The position numbers were made by a program, and so were the translations under genes. Below, piece after piece: positions 17,746 to 25,659 of a DNA stretch of 64,000 nt. The DNA is taken from contig OZ242304.1 in assembly GCA_965207915.1 (NCBI GenBank), positions 1,364,001 to 1,428,000 of the forward strand. Reading direction: 5' to 3'. Positions within the stretch are counted from its first letter, which is position 1. Each line of letters begins with the position of its first letter. Below the pieces are notes generated by a model. That model was given only the letters and a program-made list of their open reading frames with translations, did no database searches and was not told the origin of the DNA. The DNA comes from VXNJ01 sp009840625. Lineage in GTDB: Bacteria > Chloroflexota > UBA11872 > VXNJ01.

Positions 17746-19725
17746 ATGGCCGGCAACGGGCAGTACCTGATCGACAATGCGGCCTCGCCGAAGGCCCGGA
17801 TGACGCCGGTTCCGATCGGGGCGGTGACGCTCGAGGATGGATTCTGGGGCCGGGTCTTCAAGACCAACTGGGAAGTGACCATCCCGCACGTATTCGAGCA
17901 CGTGCGCGAGGACTTGTTCGATAAATTCCGCCGGGCGGCCGACCCCGAGTTCAGGCCCGCCGGCGAACCCTCGGGATCGAACCGGGCCCGCGAGGCCAAC
18001 CTGCACCGCTGGATGGAGGCGGCCGCCTGCTCGCTGTCGCATCCCCACAACGAAAGCACCGCCGACTGGATTCGCCAGGCCCTCGACCTGATCGAGCCGG
18101 TGCAGGACTTCGACGGTTACCTGCACGTGAACCTGGCTCCGCGCAATCTGGCCGACAGGCGCTGGCGCAACGGCGGCCTTAACGAGCTCTACGCCTCCGG
18201 GCACCTGATCCAGGGTGCGATCGCCCACTACCGCAACACCGGCAGCGAGCGCTACCTGGCGATTGCCCGGCGGGTGGCCGATCACATGTGCGATGTGTTC
18301 CTGTCCGCCGGCAGCCAGATGCAGCCGTCGCACCCGGTGGTCGAGATGGCCCTGGTCGAGCTGTACCGGGTGACCGGCAGGCAACGGTACCTGGAACTGG
18401 CCTGCCACTTCATAGAGCATGTCGGGACCCTGGAGATGGAGGAGATTGCGGGCCACTCGGTGCACATCACGTTCCTGGCCTGCGGAATCGTCGACGCCTA
18501 CGCCGAGACCGGCCGGGCCGAGTACTGGGAGGCCTCGGAGCGCCTCTGGCACGACATGGTCGGCCGCAAGATGTACGTGACCGGGGCTCTGGGCGGCCGC
18601 CGCGTGGGCGAGGCCATGGGGCACGATTACGAACTCCCGCACGAGCATGCCTACGCCGAAACCTGCGCGGCGATTGGTTCGGCAATGTGGAGCCTGCGGG
18701 CTCTGCAGGTCAGCGGCGAGGCGCGCTTTGCCGACCTGATGGAGCTCTGCTGGCACAACTCGATCCTCTGCGGGGTCAACTTGGCCGGCGACCGCTTCTT
18801 CTACGACAACCCGCTGCAGTCAAGCGGGCGCGGCTACTTCGATCCCTGGCGGCCCAAGCTCTCCCCCTCCAACCACGACTACGAGTACTACCACAGCTGG
18901 CTCTCGGGACCGACCCGCCAGGAGTGGTTCTGGGTCGATCGCCCGCGCTACCGGCACATGTACCGGGTGGCCTGCTGTCCGCCCAACCTGACCCGCAGCA
19001 TCGCCCAACTGCCAGCCTATTTCTACTCGCACTCCCCGGGCCGGCTTTGGGTCCACCTATACGGCCGAAACCGCCTCGACTTGAATACCGCGGAGGGTCG
19101 CCTGAGGCTTCGCCAGGAGACCGAATACCCCTGGGAAGGGCGGATCGAACTGGAAGTTGAGCAGTGCCCCGAAGGCGAGTATTCGATCCATCTGCGAATT
19201 CCCGGCTGGGCCCGCCGGGCCCGGGTCGTATGCGGCGGCCAGGAGCTGTCGGGAACTCCGGGCGGCTATCTGGAGATTCGCCGGCGCTGGACGGCCGGAG
19301 AGAAGATCACGCTGGAGTTGCCGATGCCGGCCGAGTTGATCAGCGCCGATCGGGCGGTCGCTGAGGCGCGCGACAGCGTGGCTTTAAAACGCGGCCCGCT
19401 GGTGTACGCGATCGAAGAGCCGGACCACCCCGGCGAGGACTTTCGGCGCCTGCGCGTCCCGGCCGGGATTTCCGCCGAGGACGTTTCCGTCATCCCCGAA
19501 CCCGACCTGCTGGGCGGGACGGTCACGTTGCGGACCCCGGGCCTGCGGGCGCCCAACGGGGAGCGCCCCCTCTATGCCCCAGCAGATTCCGATTCGCCGG
19601 CGGCGGAAGCGGTGGACCTGAAAGCGGTGCCGTACTTTGCATGGGACAATCGCGACCACCACGCCCAGATGGCAATCTGGCTGCCCCGTCACCGGGGCCC
19701 CATCGGCGAGAGCTCCAGCGCCTAG
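17746..19725 (+). CDS. GH127 family glycosidase (beta-L-arabinofuranosidase-like)
   Basis: A 659-residue protein of the GH127 family, which removes beta-linked L-arabinofuranose or related sugars through a cysteine nucleophile and a zinc site. The zinc/nucleophile residues correspond to Glu305 and Cys307 in YAETCAAIG and Cys410-Cys411 in ACCPPN; the spacing agrees with the characterised Bifidobacterium enzyme. The N-terminal GFWGRVFKTNWEVTIP and a C-terminal beta-sandwich are present. The ATG at 17746 has AGGAGC seven bases upstream, and the frame upstream is non-coding in character. No signal peptide is seen, so it likely acts on imported oligosaccharides. Substrate beyond the family is not known. 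Confidence 0.92.
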   Translation: MAGNGQYLIDNAASPKARMTPVPIGAVTLEDGFWGRVFKTNWEVTIPHVFEHVREDLFDKFRRAADPEFRPAGEPSGSNRAREANLHRWMEAAACSLSHPHNESTADWIRQALDLIEPVQDFDGYLHVNLAPRNLADRRWRNGGLNELYASGHLIQGAIAHYRNTGSERYLAIARRVADHMCDVFLSAGSQMQPSHPVVEMALVELYRVTGRQRYLELACHFIEHVGTLEMEEIAGHSVHITFLACGIVDAYAETGRAEYWEASERLWHDMVGRKMYVTGALGGRRVGEAMGHDYELPHEHAYAETCAAIGSAMWSLRALQVSGEARFADLMELCWHNSILCGVNLAGDRFFYDNPLQSSGRGYFDPWRPKLSPSNHDYEYYHSWLSGPTRQEWFWVDRPRYRHMYRVACCPPNLTRSIAQLPAYFYSHSPGRLWVHLYGRNRLDLNTAEGRLRLRQETEYPWEGRIELEVEQCPEGEYSIHLRIPGWARRARVVCGGQELSGTPGGYLEIRRRWTAGEKITLELPMPAELISADRAVAEARDSVALKRGPLVYAIEEPDHPGEDFRRLRVPAGISAEDVSVIPEPDLLGGTVTLRTPGLRAPNGERPLYAPADSDSPAAEAVDLKAVPYFAWDNRDHHAQMAIWLPRHRGPIGESSSA

Positions 19726-19750
19726 CCCCCGGCTCGAACCGGCGACCGGG

Positions 19751-20611
19751 ATGCCGGAAATGAGGTCCGGCCTTTACCTGGATCACGTGCTGATCGCGGT
19801 GCACGACCTGTCCGCCGCCGCCGCCGCGTACACCGCGCTCGGGTTCAAGATCACCCCGGAAGGCCGGCATCCGGGGCGCGGCACCCACAACCGGCTTATG
19901 GCATTTGGGCCCGAGTACCTGGAACTGATTGCGGTCCACGATCGGCGGGCGCGGCCTTTCCGGCCAAGCATGGATCGATTCCTGAGCTCCGGCGAAGGAC
20001 TGTACATGTTTGCGCTGGGAACCGGCGACATCACCGCCGCCAGCGACGCCATCCGGGCGCGCGGTAGCGACGTAGGCGATCCGGTCCCGGGGCGTCGGGA
20101 CGCCGGCGAGAGCCCCGGATACACCTGGCGGAGCGCCGACCTGGGCCGGGTCCTGCCCGGGAGCGAGTGCTTCCTGATCCAACACGACCACTCGATTACC
20201 GAGCGTTACACGCAGCCGCCGCAGCCGCTTGTCCACCCCAACCGGGTCAGCGGCATCAGCCATATCACCCTGGCGGTCCGCGATTCCGCCGCCTCCGCCC
20301 GGGCCTGGCACGCGGTTCTCGGAGTCAGGTTCGCACCGCCGGAACCGCGCGAAGGGGCTCTGCGTTACCGCCTGGCCCTCGGCAACTGCTTCCTCGACCT
20401 GGAATCGCCGACCGGCCGGGGAGCCTTGTCGGAGTTTCTCGCCACCCGCGGCGAAGGGCCTTTCGAACTTGGGCTAAGGACGGTTAATTTCGAAGCCGCG
20501 ACGACGACGATGGGTCTTTCCGGTTCGGTCGTTGAGACGCCCGAAGGCCGCTCGGTTGAGATCGGCTGCTCGCTGGCGGCGGGGGCCAGGCTGCGGTTGG
20601 TGGAAGGCTGA
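19751..20611 (+). CDS. Two-domain VOC (glyoxalase-like) protein
   Basis: A 286-residue protein. The first half (LDHVLIAVHDL, then HPGRGTHNRLMAFGPEYLELI) matches Glyoxalase_3-like VOC domains. The second half starts ISHITLAVRD and ends in a further beta-alpha-beta unit (NCFLDLESP). VOC proteins bind a divalent metal and act as lyases, isomerases or dioxygenases; no specific reaction can be assigned. The ATG at 19751 is 25 bases beyond the GH127 stop, and a second ATG at 19760 is an alternative. Likely co-transcribed with GH127. Confidence 0.8.
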   Translation: MPEMRSGLYLDHVLIAVHDLSAAAAAYTALGFKITPEGRHPGRGTHNRLMAFGPEYLELIAVHDRRARPFRPSMDRFLSSGEGLYMFALGTGDITAASDAIRARGSDVGDPVPGRRDAGESPGYTWRSADLGRVLPGSECFLIQHDHSITERYTQPPQPLVHPNRVSGISHITLAVRDSAASARAWHAVLGVRFAPPEPREGALRYRLALGNCFLDLESPTGRGALSEFLATRGEGPFELGLRTVNFEAATTTMGLSGSVVETPEGRSVEIGCSLAAGARLRLVEG

Positions 20612-20657
20612 CCGAATCGTCGGCCGGGCCGGGCCGCCCCGTCCGCGCCGCGAACGC

Positions 20658-21689
20658 TCAGACGTCGATCATGACCTTACAGGTGCCGGGCCGCCCCGCG
20701 CTGGCGAATTCGAACGCCGCTACAGAGTCTTCGAGCGGGAAGCGGTCGGTCACCAGCCGGGCCACCGGGATCCGCCCGCTGGCGGTCAGATCGATTGCGG
20801 TCGGGTAGTTGTGGGCGTAGCGGAACACCGTGGCAAGGTCGACCTCCTTGACCATTGCCGCCACCAGGTCCAGGTCGGTCGGCTGTGGTCCCATCCCGAC
20901 CAGCACCACCCGGCCGCCAGGGGCGGCGGCGTCTACCAGGGTCTGCGGGCCGCTGGGATGGCCGGAGCATTCGATTCCGACGTCGGCCCCGCGCCCGCCG
21001 GTAGCCGACATCACGGCCGCGTCCAAGGACTCGGACCGGGCGTCGACGACGGTCTCCGCGCCCAGTTCGCGGGCGCGTTCCAGGCGGTCTGGAACCACGT
21101 CGGCCACCACCACCTGCGAGGCTCCGAAGGCCAGCGCGGCCATCAGCGTCACGCACCCGATGGGGCCGGCCCCGTTTACCGCCACGACGCAGCCGGGCCC
21201 TACCCCGCCCCGGTTGCAGGCGTGCACCCCCACCGCCAGCGGCTCCATGAGGGCCCCTTCGTCGAGAGTCATTCCGGCGGGCAACTTGTAGGTCATCGCT
21301 GCCGGGTGCAGGGCGAATTCGGCCAGCACGCCATCTATCGGCGGGGTCGCCCAAAACCGGACGTCCTTGCAGAGGTTGTAGCGCCCGATCCGGCATTCGC
21401 GGCAGTCTCCGCAGGAGACGCCCGGCTCCATGGCCACGGCATCGCCCGGCGAAAGCGAGCGCACGCCATCGCCCACCGCCTCGACCACGCCCGCCGCCTC
21501 GTGTCCCAGGACCATCGGTTCCTCGACAACAAAGTCGCCGATCCGGCCGTGCTCGTAGTAGTGGACGTCGCTGCCGCAAACTCCCACGGCCTTGACTTTG
21601 ACCCGAACTTGGCCCGGCTCCGGTGCGCCGGGAGCGGGCAGGTCCGACAGTTCCAGGTCGAGCGGGCCGTTAAGTACCAGGGCCTTCAT
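20658..21689 (-). CDS. Zinc-dependent medium-chain alcohol/sugar-alcohol dehydrogenase
   Basis: A 343-residue medium-chain dehydrogenase of the sorbitol/xylitol/L-threonine dehydrogenase group. Catalytic zinc ligands are Cys38 (GVCGSD) and His63-Glu64 (LGHEAAG). The structural zinc site is Cys93, Cys96, Cys99 and Cys107 in CGDCRECRIGRYNLC. The Rossmann motif is GAGPIG near residue 174. The expected reaction is NAD(P)-linked oxidation of a polyol, sugar or amino-alcohol, fitting the sugar catabolism context. It is divergent from the haloalkane dehalogenase at 21949. Confidence 0.92.
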   Translation of the reverse strand: MKALVLNGPLDLELSDLPAPGAPEPGQVRVKVKAVGVCGSDVHYYEHGRIGDFVVEEPMVLGHEAAGVVEAVGDGVRSLSPGDAVAMEPGVSCGDCRECRIGRYNLCKDVRFWATPPIDGVLAEFALHPAAMTYKLPAGMTLDEGALMEPLAVGVHACNRGGVGPGCVVAVNGAGPIGCVTLMAALAFGASQVVVADVVPDRLERARELGAETVVDARSESLDAAVMSATGGRGADVGIECSGHPSGPQTLVDAAAPGGRVVLVGMGPQPTDLDLVAAMVKEVDLATVFRYAHNYPTAIDLTASGRIPVARLVTDRFPLEDSVAAFEFASAGRPGTCKVMIDV

Positions 21690-21948
21690 CGCACTCCCTT
21701 TCGCTGGGGCCGGGCGGGGGTCGGCTGCACGGAGCCGCCGTGGCGGGCGCGCCGGGCTCGGTATGTCAAGTCTGGCCGAATCTGCGCGAATCTTGGAGCT
21801 GTCCCTTCCTGAGGGCGTGACTCTGCGGCGCGCGTCGGGCTCACCCTATCGCGCGGGAGCAATCGCGCCGCGCCGCCGCCGATTAGATTTGTTGGGCGTT
21901 GGTCCGGGATTGTTCCAAACCCGGGGAACCGAGAAGGGGCGGAGCCAG

Positions 21949-22830
21949 GTGCCCAACCGCAAGATTCCGGAAGCAGACCCTTACGACCGCAGACGCGTCA
22001 AGGTCCTCGACAGCGAGATTTCCTACATCGACGCCGGAAGCGGTGACGCAATCGTATTCCTCCACGGCAACGGCACGTACTCCTATGTGTGGCGGAACAT
22101 CATTCCGTTCGCCGAGCCGTTCGGGCGTTGCCTGGCGCCGGACCTTATGGGATGCGGGGACTCGGGGAAGCTTCCCGGGTCCATGTATCGCATTGCCGAC
22201 CAGACCAGGTACCTGGATGCCTGGTTCGAGGCGTTGGACCTCGGCGATCGAATCACGCTGGTGCTGCACGACTGGGGCGGGCCGATCGGGTTCGACTGGG
22301 CCCATCGCAACCGGGACCGGATCAAGGGCATTGCCTACATGGAAACTCTGGTCCAGCCGCTGGAGTGGGACGATTGGCCTGAAATCAGGCGGGACCTGTT
22401 CAAGCAATTCCGATCCCCGATGGGCGAAGACCTGGTTCTGAAGGACAACTTCTTCATCGAGACGATAGGCACCCGCATGGTCGGCCAGCTGCCGGAAGCG
22501 GTGATGGATGCCTACCGGCGGCCGTACCTGGAGCCGGGCGAGTCGCGGCGACCCACGCTCACGTTCACCCGGGAGTGCCCGATCGGCGGGGAGCCCGCGG
22601 ACGTTATCGAAATGATTGATCGGGTCGGTCGGTGGTTGTCGGCCAGCGAATTGCCGAAGCTTTTCATCAACGCCTATCCGGGCTCGATCCTGACCGGACG
22701 ACAGCGCAACTTCTGCCGATCCTGGCCGAACCAAAAAGAAAAGACCGTGCTGGGAATCCACTACATCCAGGAGGATTCGCCGTTCCAAATCGGGGAGGCG
22801 ATCGCCGACTTTCTTAAATCGATGCGCTGA
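21949..22830 (+). CDS. Haloalkane dehalogenase-like alpha/beta hydrolase with full catalytic pentad
   Basis: A 293-residue alpha/beta hydrolase, taking the GTG at 21949 that yields the normal family length. All five haloalkane dehalogenase residues can be placed: nucleophile Asp108 and halide-binding Trp109 in LHDWGG, second halide-binding Asn41 in LHGNGT, Glu132 in YMETL, and the general base His271 in IHYIQED. Positions nearly coincide with characterised DhaA-type (HLD-II) enzymes. The product should hydrolyse carbon-halogen bonds in haloalkanes to alcohols in the cytoplasm. An upstream in-frame start at 21592 would overlap the divergent dehydrogenase and is rejected. Confidence 0.9.
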   Translation: MPNRKIPEADPYDRRRVKVLDSEISYIDAGSGDAIVFLHGNGTYSYVWRNIIPFAEPFGRCLAPDLMGCGDSGKLPGSMYRIADQTRYLDAWFEALDLGDRITLVLHDWGGPIGFDWAHRNRDRIKGIAYMETLVQPLEWDDWPEIRRDLFKQFRSPMGEDLVLKDNFFIETIGTRMVGQLPEAVMDAYRRPYLEPGESRRPTLTFTRECPIGGEPADVIEMIDRVGRWLSASELPKLFINAYPGSILTGRQRNFCRSWPNQKEKTVLGIHYIQEDSPFQIGEAIADFLKSMR

Positions 22831-22850
22831 GACGGAGCCCTTTGCGGCGG

Positions 22851-24065
22851 TCAGCCGATCTCGCGGAACTGGCGCGAGAACAGCGGCGGCACGTGGGCAA
22901 GCAGGCTGGCAAGGCCGAGCAGCTGCAGGCTTGCAGCGGGCCCGAGGGCGTCGGCCAGGAACCCGCCGAGCAGGTAGCCGGCCGGGACCATCTGGAACGA
23001 GAGCGCGAAAAGCGCCGCCATGCGCGCCCGCATCGGCGCCGGGACGGCCGTGATGATTACGGTCTGGACCGAATTCATCCAGAGCGGCGGCGAAAAACCC
23101 ATCAGGATACCGGCCGCGATCGCCTGCCAGAGCTCCTGCGACAAGCCGATGATGATCATCCCGGTCGCCCACAGGACCCCGCCGGCCAGCATCGCCAATC
23201 CCTTGCGCGGCAATTGGCCGTAAGCCAGCAGGGCGACCGTGCCGGCCAGGCTGCCAACCCCCTGGCTCGCCACGACCAGCCCGAATCCGGCCGCCCCGGC
23301 GCCCAGTTCGTCGCGGGTCATCGCCGGCAGGATGATCGAAAACGGCGCCCCCAAAATTGACAGCAGGGCCAGGTAAAAGACCCAGGCCAGACCGGGTTGG
23401 GTCCTGACGAAACCGATCCCGATCAGCACCTTGCGGATCAGGTTGCCGGTCGATGGCGTTCCCTCGACCGGTGTCGGCGGGGTGCGCAGTATCAGCACCG
23501 TCGCCACCAGGTAGGCCAGGCCGAGCGCGTAATAGACGGAGTCGATGCCGAGCCGGGCGGCGGCGTACCCGGCCAAAGCCGGGGCGACGAAATTGATGCC
23601 GAACCCGAACCCGTTGACCAACGCGTTGGCGGTCAGCAATCGCTCGGGTCCGACCAGGCCCACGATATAGACCTGGTTGGCCGGGAACGCAAGATAGTAG
23701 GCCGCGTTCAGGGTCGTGGCCAGGGCCAGCAGCTGTGCGGCGTCGATGATCTGGGCCGAGATCAGGAACCCGGTCAAGAAGCACAGGAAACCGGTCGCGC
23801 CACGGGTCCAGAGCAGCATCTGCCGAGGGTCGCTGCGGTCGGTAATCGCCCCGGCGAAGAAGGACAACGGACCGGTCACGACCACCGGCAGGCCGTTCAC
23901 CAGTCCCACCCAGGTGGATGAATTGGTCAACTGCAGGACCAGCCAGCTCTGGATGGTCCCGCGCAGGAAGTGGCCGGAATGGTATATGCCGGTCGACAGC
24001 CACAACAGCAGGAACCCCGGTTGATGCAGGGTGTCGAGCGCCGTCGTCGGGCGATGGGGTCTCAT
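22851..24065 (-). CDS. MFS transporter, EntS-like, copy 1
   Basis: A 404-residue polytopic membrane protein of the major facilitator superfamily, with about ten to twelve hydrophobic segments. GLVNGLPVVVTGPLSFFAG and the basic loop ITDRSDPRQ between helices 2 and 3 match the MFS_3/EntS-type pattern often annotated as exporters. It is very similar to the gene at 24105-25301, including almost identical GLSQELWQAIAAGILMGF and LWMNSVQT segments, so the two are a tandem duplication. The gap between them is 39 bases, so they are probably co-transcribed. Substrate and direction are unknown. Confidence 0.88.
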   Translation of the reverse strand: MRPHRPTTALDTLHQPGFLLLWLSTGIYHSGHFLRGTIQSWLVLQLTNSSTWVGLVNGLPVVVTGPLSFFAGAITDRSDPRQMLLWTRGATGFLCFLTGFLISAQIIDAAQLLALATTLNAAYYLAFPANQVYIVGLVGPERLLTANALVNGFGFGINFVAPALAGYAAARLGIDSVYYALGLAYLVATVLILRTPPTPVEGTPSTGNLIRKVLIGIGFVRTQPGLAWVFYLALLSILGAPFSIILPAMTRDELGAGAAGFGLVVASQGVGSLAGTVALLAYGQLPRKGLAMLAGGVLWATGMIIIGLSQELWQAIAAGILMGFSPPLWMNSVQTVIITAVPAPMRARMAALFALSFQMVPAGYLLGGFLADALGPAASLQLLGLASLLAHVPPLFSRQFREIG

Positions 24066-24104
24066 GGGGCGGGGAGCGGTATTGGGATGGTCGGCCGGAC
24101 CGGG

Positions 24105-25301
24105 TCAGCCGATCTCGCGGAACTGGCGTGAGAACAGCGGCGGCGCGTGCGCGAGCACGCCGGCGACACCGAGCAGCTGCAGGGTAAGGGCGGGCCCGAA
24201 CGCGTCGGCCAGTACCCCGCCGAGCAAGTAGCCGAGCGGGACCATCTGGAACGAAAGCGCAAACAGCGCCGCCATGCGGGCGCGCATCGGCGGCGGCACC
24301 GCGGTCATGATCACCGTCTGGGCCGAGTTCATCCAGAGCGGCGGCGAAAAACCCATCAGGATACCCGCCGCGATCGCCTGCCAGAGCTCCTGCGACAAGC
24401 CGATGATGATCATCCCGAGGGCCCAGACCACCGCCCCGGCGAGCATGGCCAACCCCTTGCGGCGAACCTCTCCGACGGCCAGGAAGACAGACGTGCATAT
24501 GAGGCTGCCGATGCCCTGGCTGCCGGCGATCAGTCCGAATCCGGCGGCCCCCAGTCCGAGCTCGTCGCGAGCCATCGCCGGCAGGATCGCCAGGAACGGC
24601 GAACCGGAAATCCCCAGCATGGCGACGTAGAAGACCCAGGCCAGGCCGGGCTGGGTCCGGACGTAGGCGATGCCGGCCAGCACGTTCCGGAGCATGTTTT
24701 CGCCCGCGGTAGATCCTTCGACCGGGACCGAGGGCGTGCGCAGCAGGGTGAGGGTGGCGGCTAGGTAGGCCAGACCGAGCCCGTAGTAGACCGAATCGAT
24801 CCCCAGTTGGGCGGCGGCGTATCCGGCCAGGGACGGCCCGATGAAGTTGAAGCCGAACCCGAACCCGGTTACCAGCGAGTTAGCGGCCAACAACCGCTCC
24901 GGGCCGACCAGGGCCACGATGTAGGTCTGGTTGGCCGGAAAGGCCAGATAGAAGGCCGCATTGAGGGCGGTCGCCAGGACCAGAAGCTGGTAGACGTCGA
25001 TAACCTGCGAAGTTATCAGGAACGCGGTCAAGAAACAGGTGAACGTCGAAGCGGCGCGGGTCCAGATGATCAGCAGGCGCGCGTCGCTGCGGTCGGTAAT
25101 CGCCCCGGCGAAGAAGGACATCGGCGCGGTAACGATCACCGGCAGGCCGTTCACCAGTCCCACCCAGGTGGATGAATTGGTCAACTGCAGGACGAGCCAG
25201 CCCTGGATCGTGCTGCGCAGGAAATAGGCCGAGAAATTGATGCTGGTGGAAATCCACACCAGCGCGAAGCCGGGCTGGCGCAGTGCATCTAGCGCGATCA
25301 T
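24105..25301 (-). CDS. MFS transporter, EntS-like, copy 2
   Basis: A 398-residue MFS protein, upstream member of the tandem pair with 22851-24065. The same VNGLPVIVTAPMSFFAGAITDRSD loop between helices 2 and 3 and GLSQELWQAIAAGILMGF are present. The N-terminus begins MIALDALRQPGFALVW, matching its partner. Given the island of hydrolases, transport of small organics or export of toxic products are both possible; sequence does not decide. Confidence 0.88.
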   Translation of the reverse strand: MIALDALRQPGFALVWISTSINFSAYFLRSTIQGWLVLQLTNSSTWVGLVNGLPVIVTAPMSFFAGAITDRSDARLLIIWTRAASTFTCFLTAFLITSQVIDVYQLLVLATALNAAFYLAFPANQTYIVALVGPERLLAANSLVTGFGFGFNFIGPSLAGYAAAQLGIDSVYYGLGLAYLAATLTLLRTPSVPVEGSTAGENMLRNVLAGIAYVRTQPGLAWVFYVAMLGISGSPFLAILPAMARDELGLGAAGFGLIAGSQGIGSLICTSVFLAVGEVRRKGLAMLAGAVVWALGMIIIGLSQELWQAIAAGILMGFSPPLWMNSAQTVIMTAVPPPMRARMAALFALSFQMVPLGYLLGGVLADAFGPALTLQLLGVAGVLAHAPPLFSRQFREIG

Positions 25302-25659
25302 CGCTCAGCCTGCCGCGGCGGGGCCGCAACGGTCGGGGCCGTCATGGACGGTTTGGAGAGGGACTGGTTCGGCTGGGCTAGGTTGCCGCCCGGCGGTCGG
25401 GCGCGCAGCGGGCGGTGCGCGGTCGGGGGTGCGGATCGACCCTCGGCAATGGACTGGTTCGCAGTCGGGTCACTAGCTCGGGGGAGCGCCAGCTAGCCAT
25501 TGCAGTTCATCGCATTTACTGGTCTTGGAAACCCGGTTACGGCGCCGCAATTCGCGCATCTGCCGGACTCGCCGATTGTAGGGCTTGGTAAGGGGTTCTG
25601 GGGGTCAAGAATAGGGGTGGTCAAATTCCCAGAAACTCCATTGCCCAGAGGCCCCGAAG
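25302..25659 (+). other. Gene-free stretch between divergent MFS and GH116 genes
   Basis: About 358 bases with no convincing reading frame. A ten-base phrase, GACTGGTTCG, occurs twice (near 25361 and near 25450) and could be an operator repeat, but this is weak. I find no clear promoter pair or hairpin. The region should hold the control elements for both divergent units. Confidence 0.4.

Noticed and set aside
21883..24498. Minus-strand open frame of 871 codons
   Set aside because: It is antisense to the dehalogenase and out of frame with both MFS genes; its repeated low-complexity Arg/Gly/Pro sequence is typical of a shadow frame.
25361..25460. GACTGGTTCG repeated phrase as an operator or attachment site
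   Set aside because: Only ten bases, two copies, no integrase or regulator nearby; too weak to list as a site.
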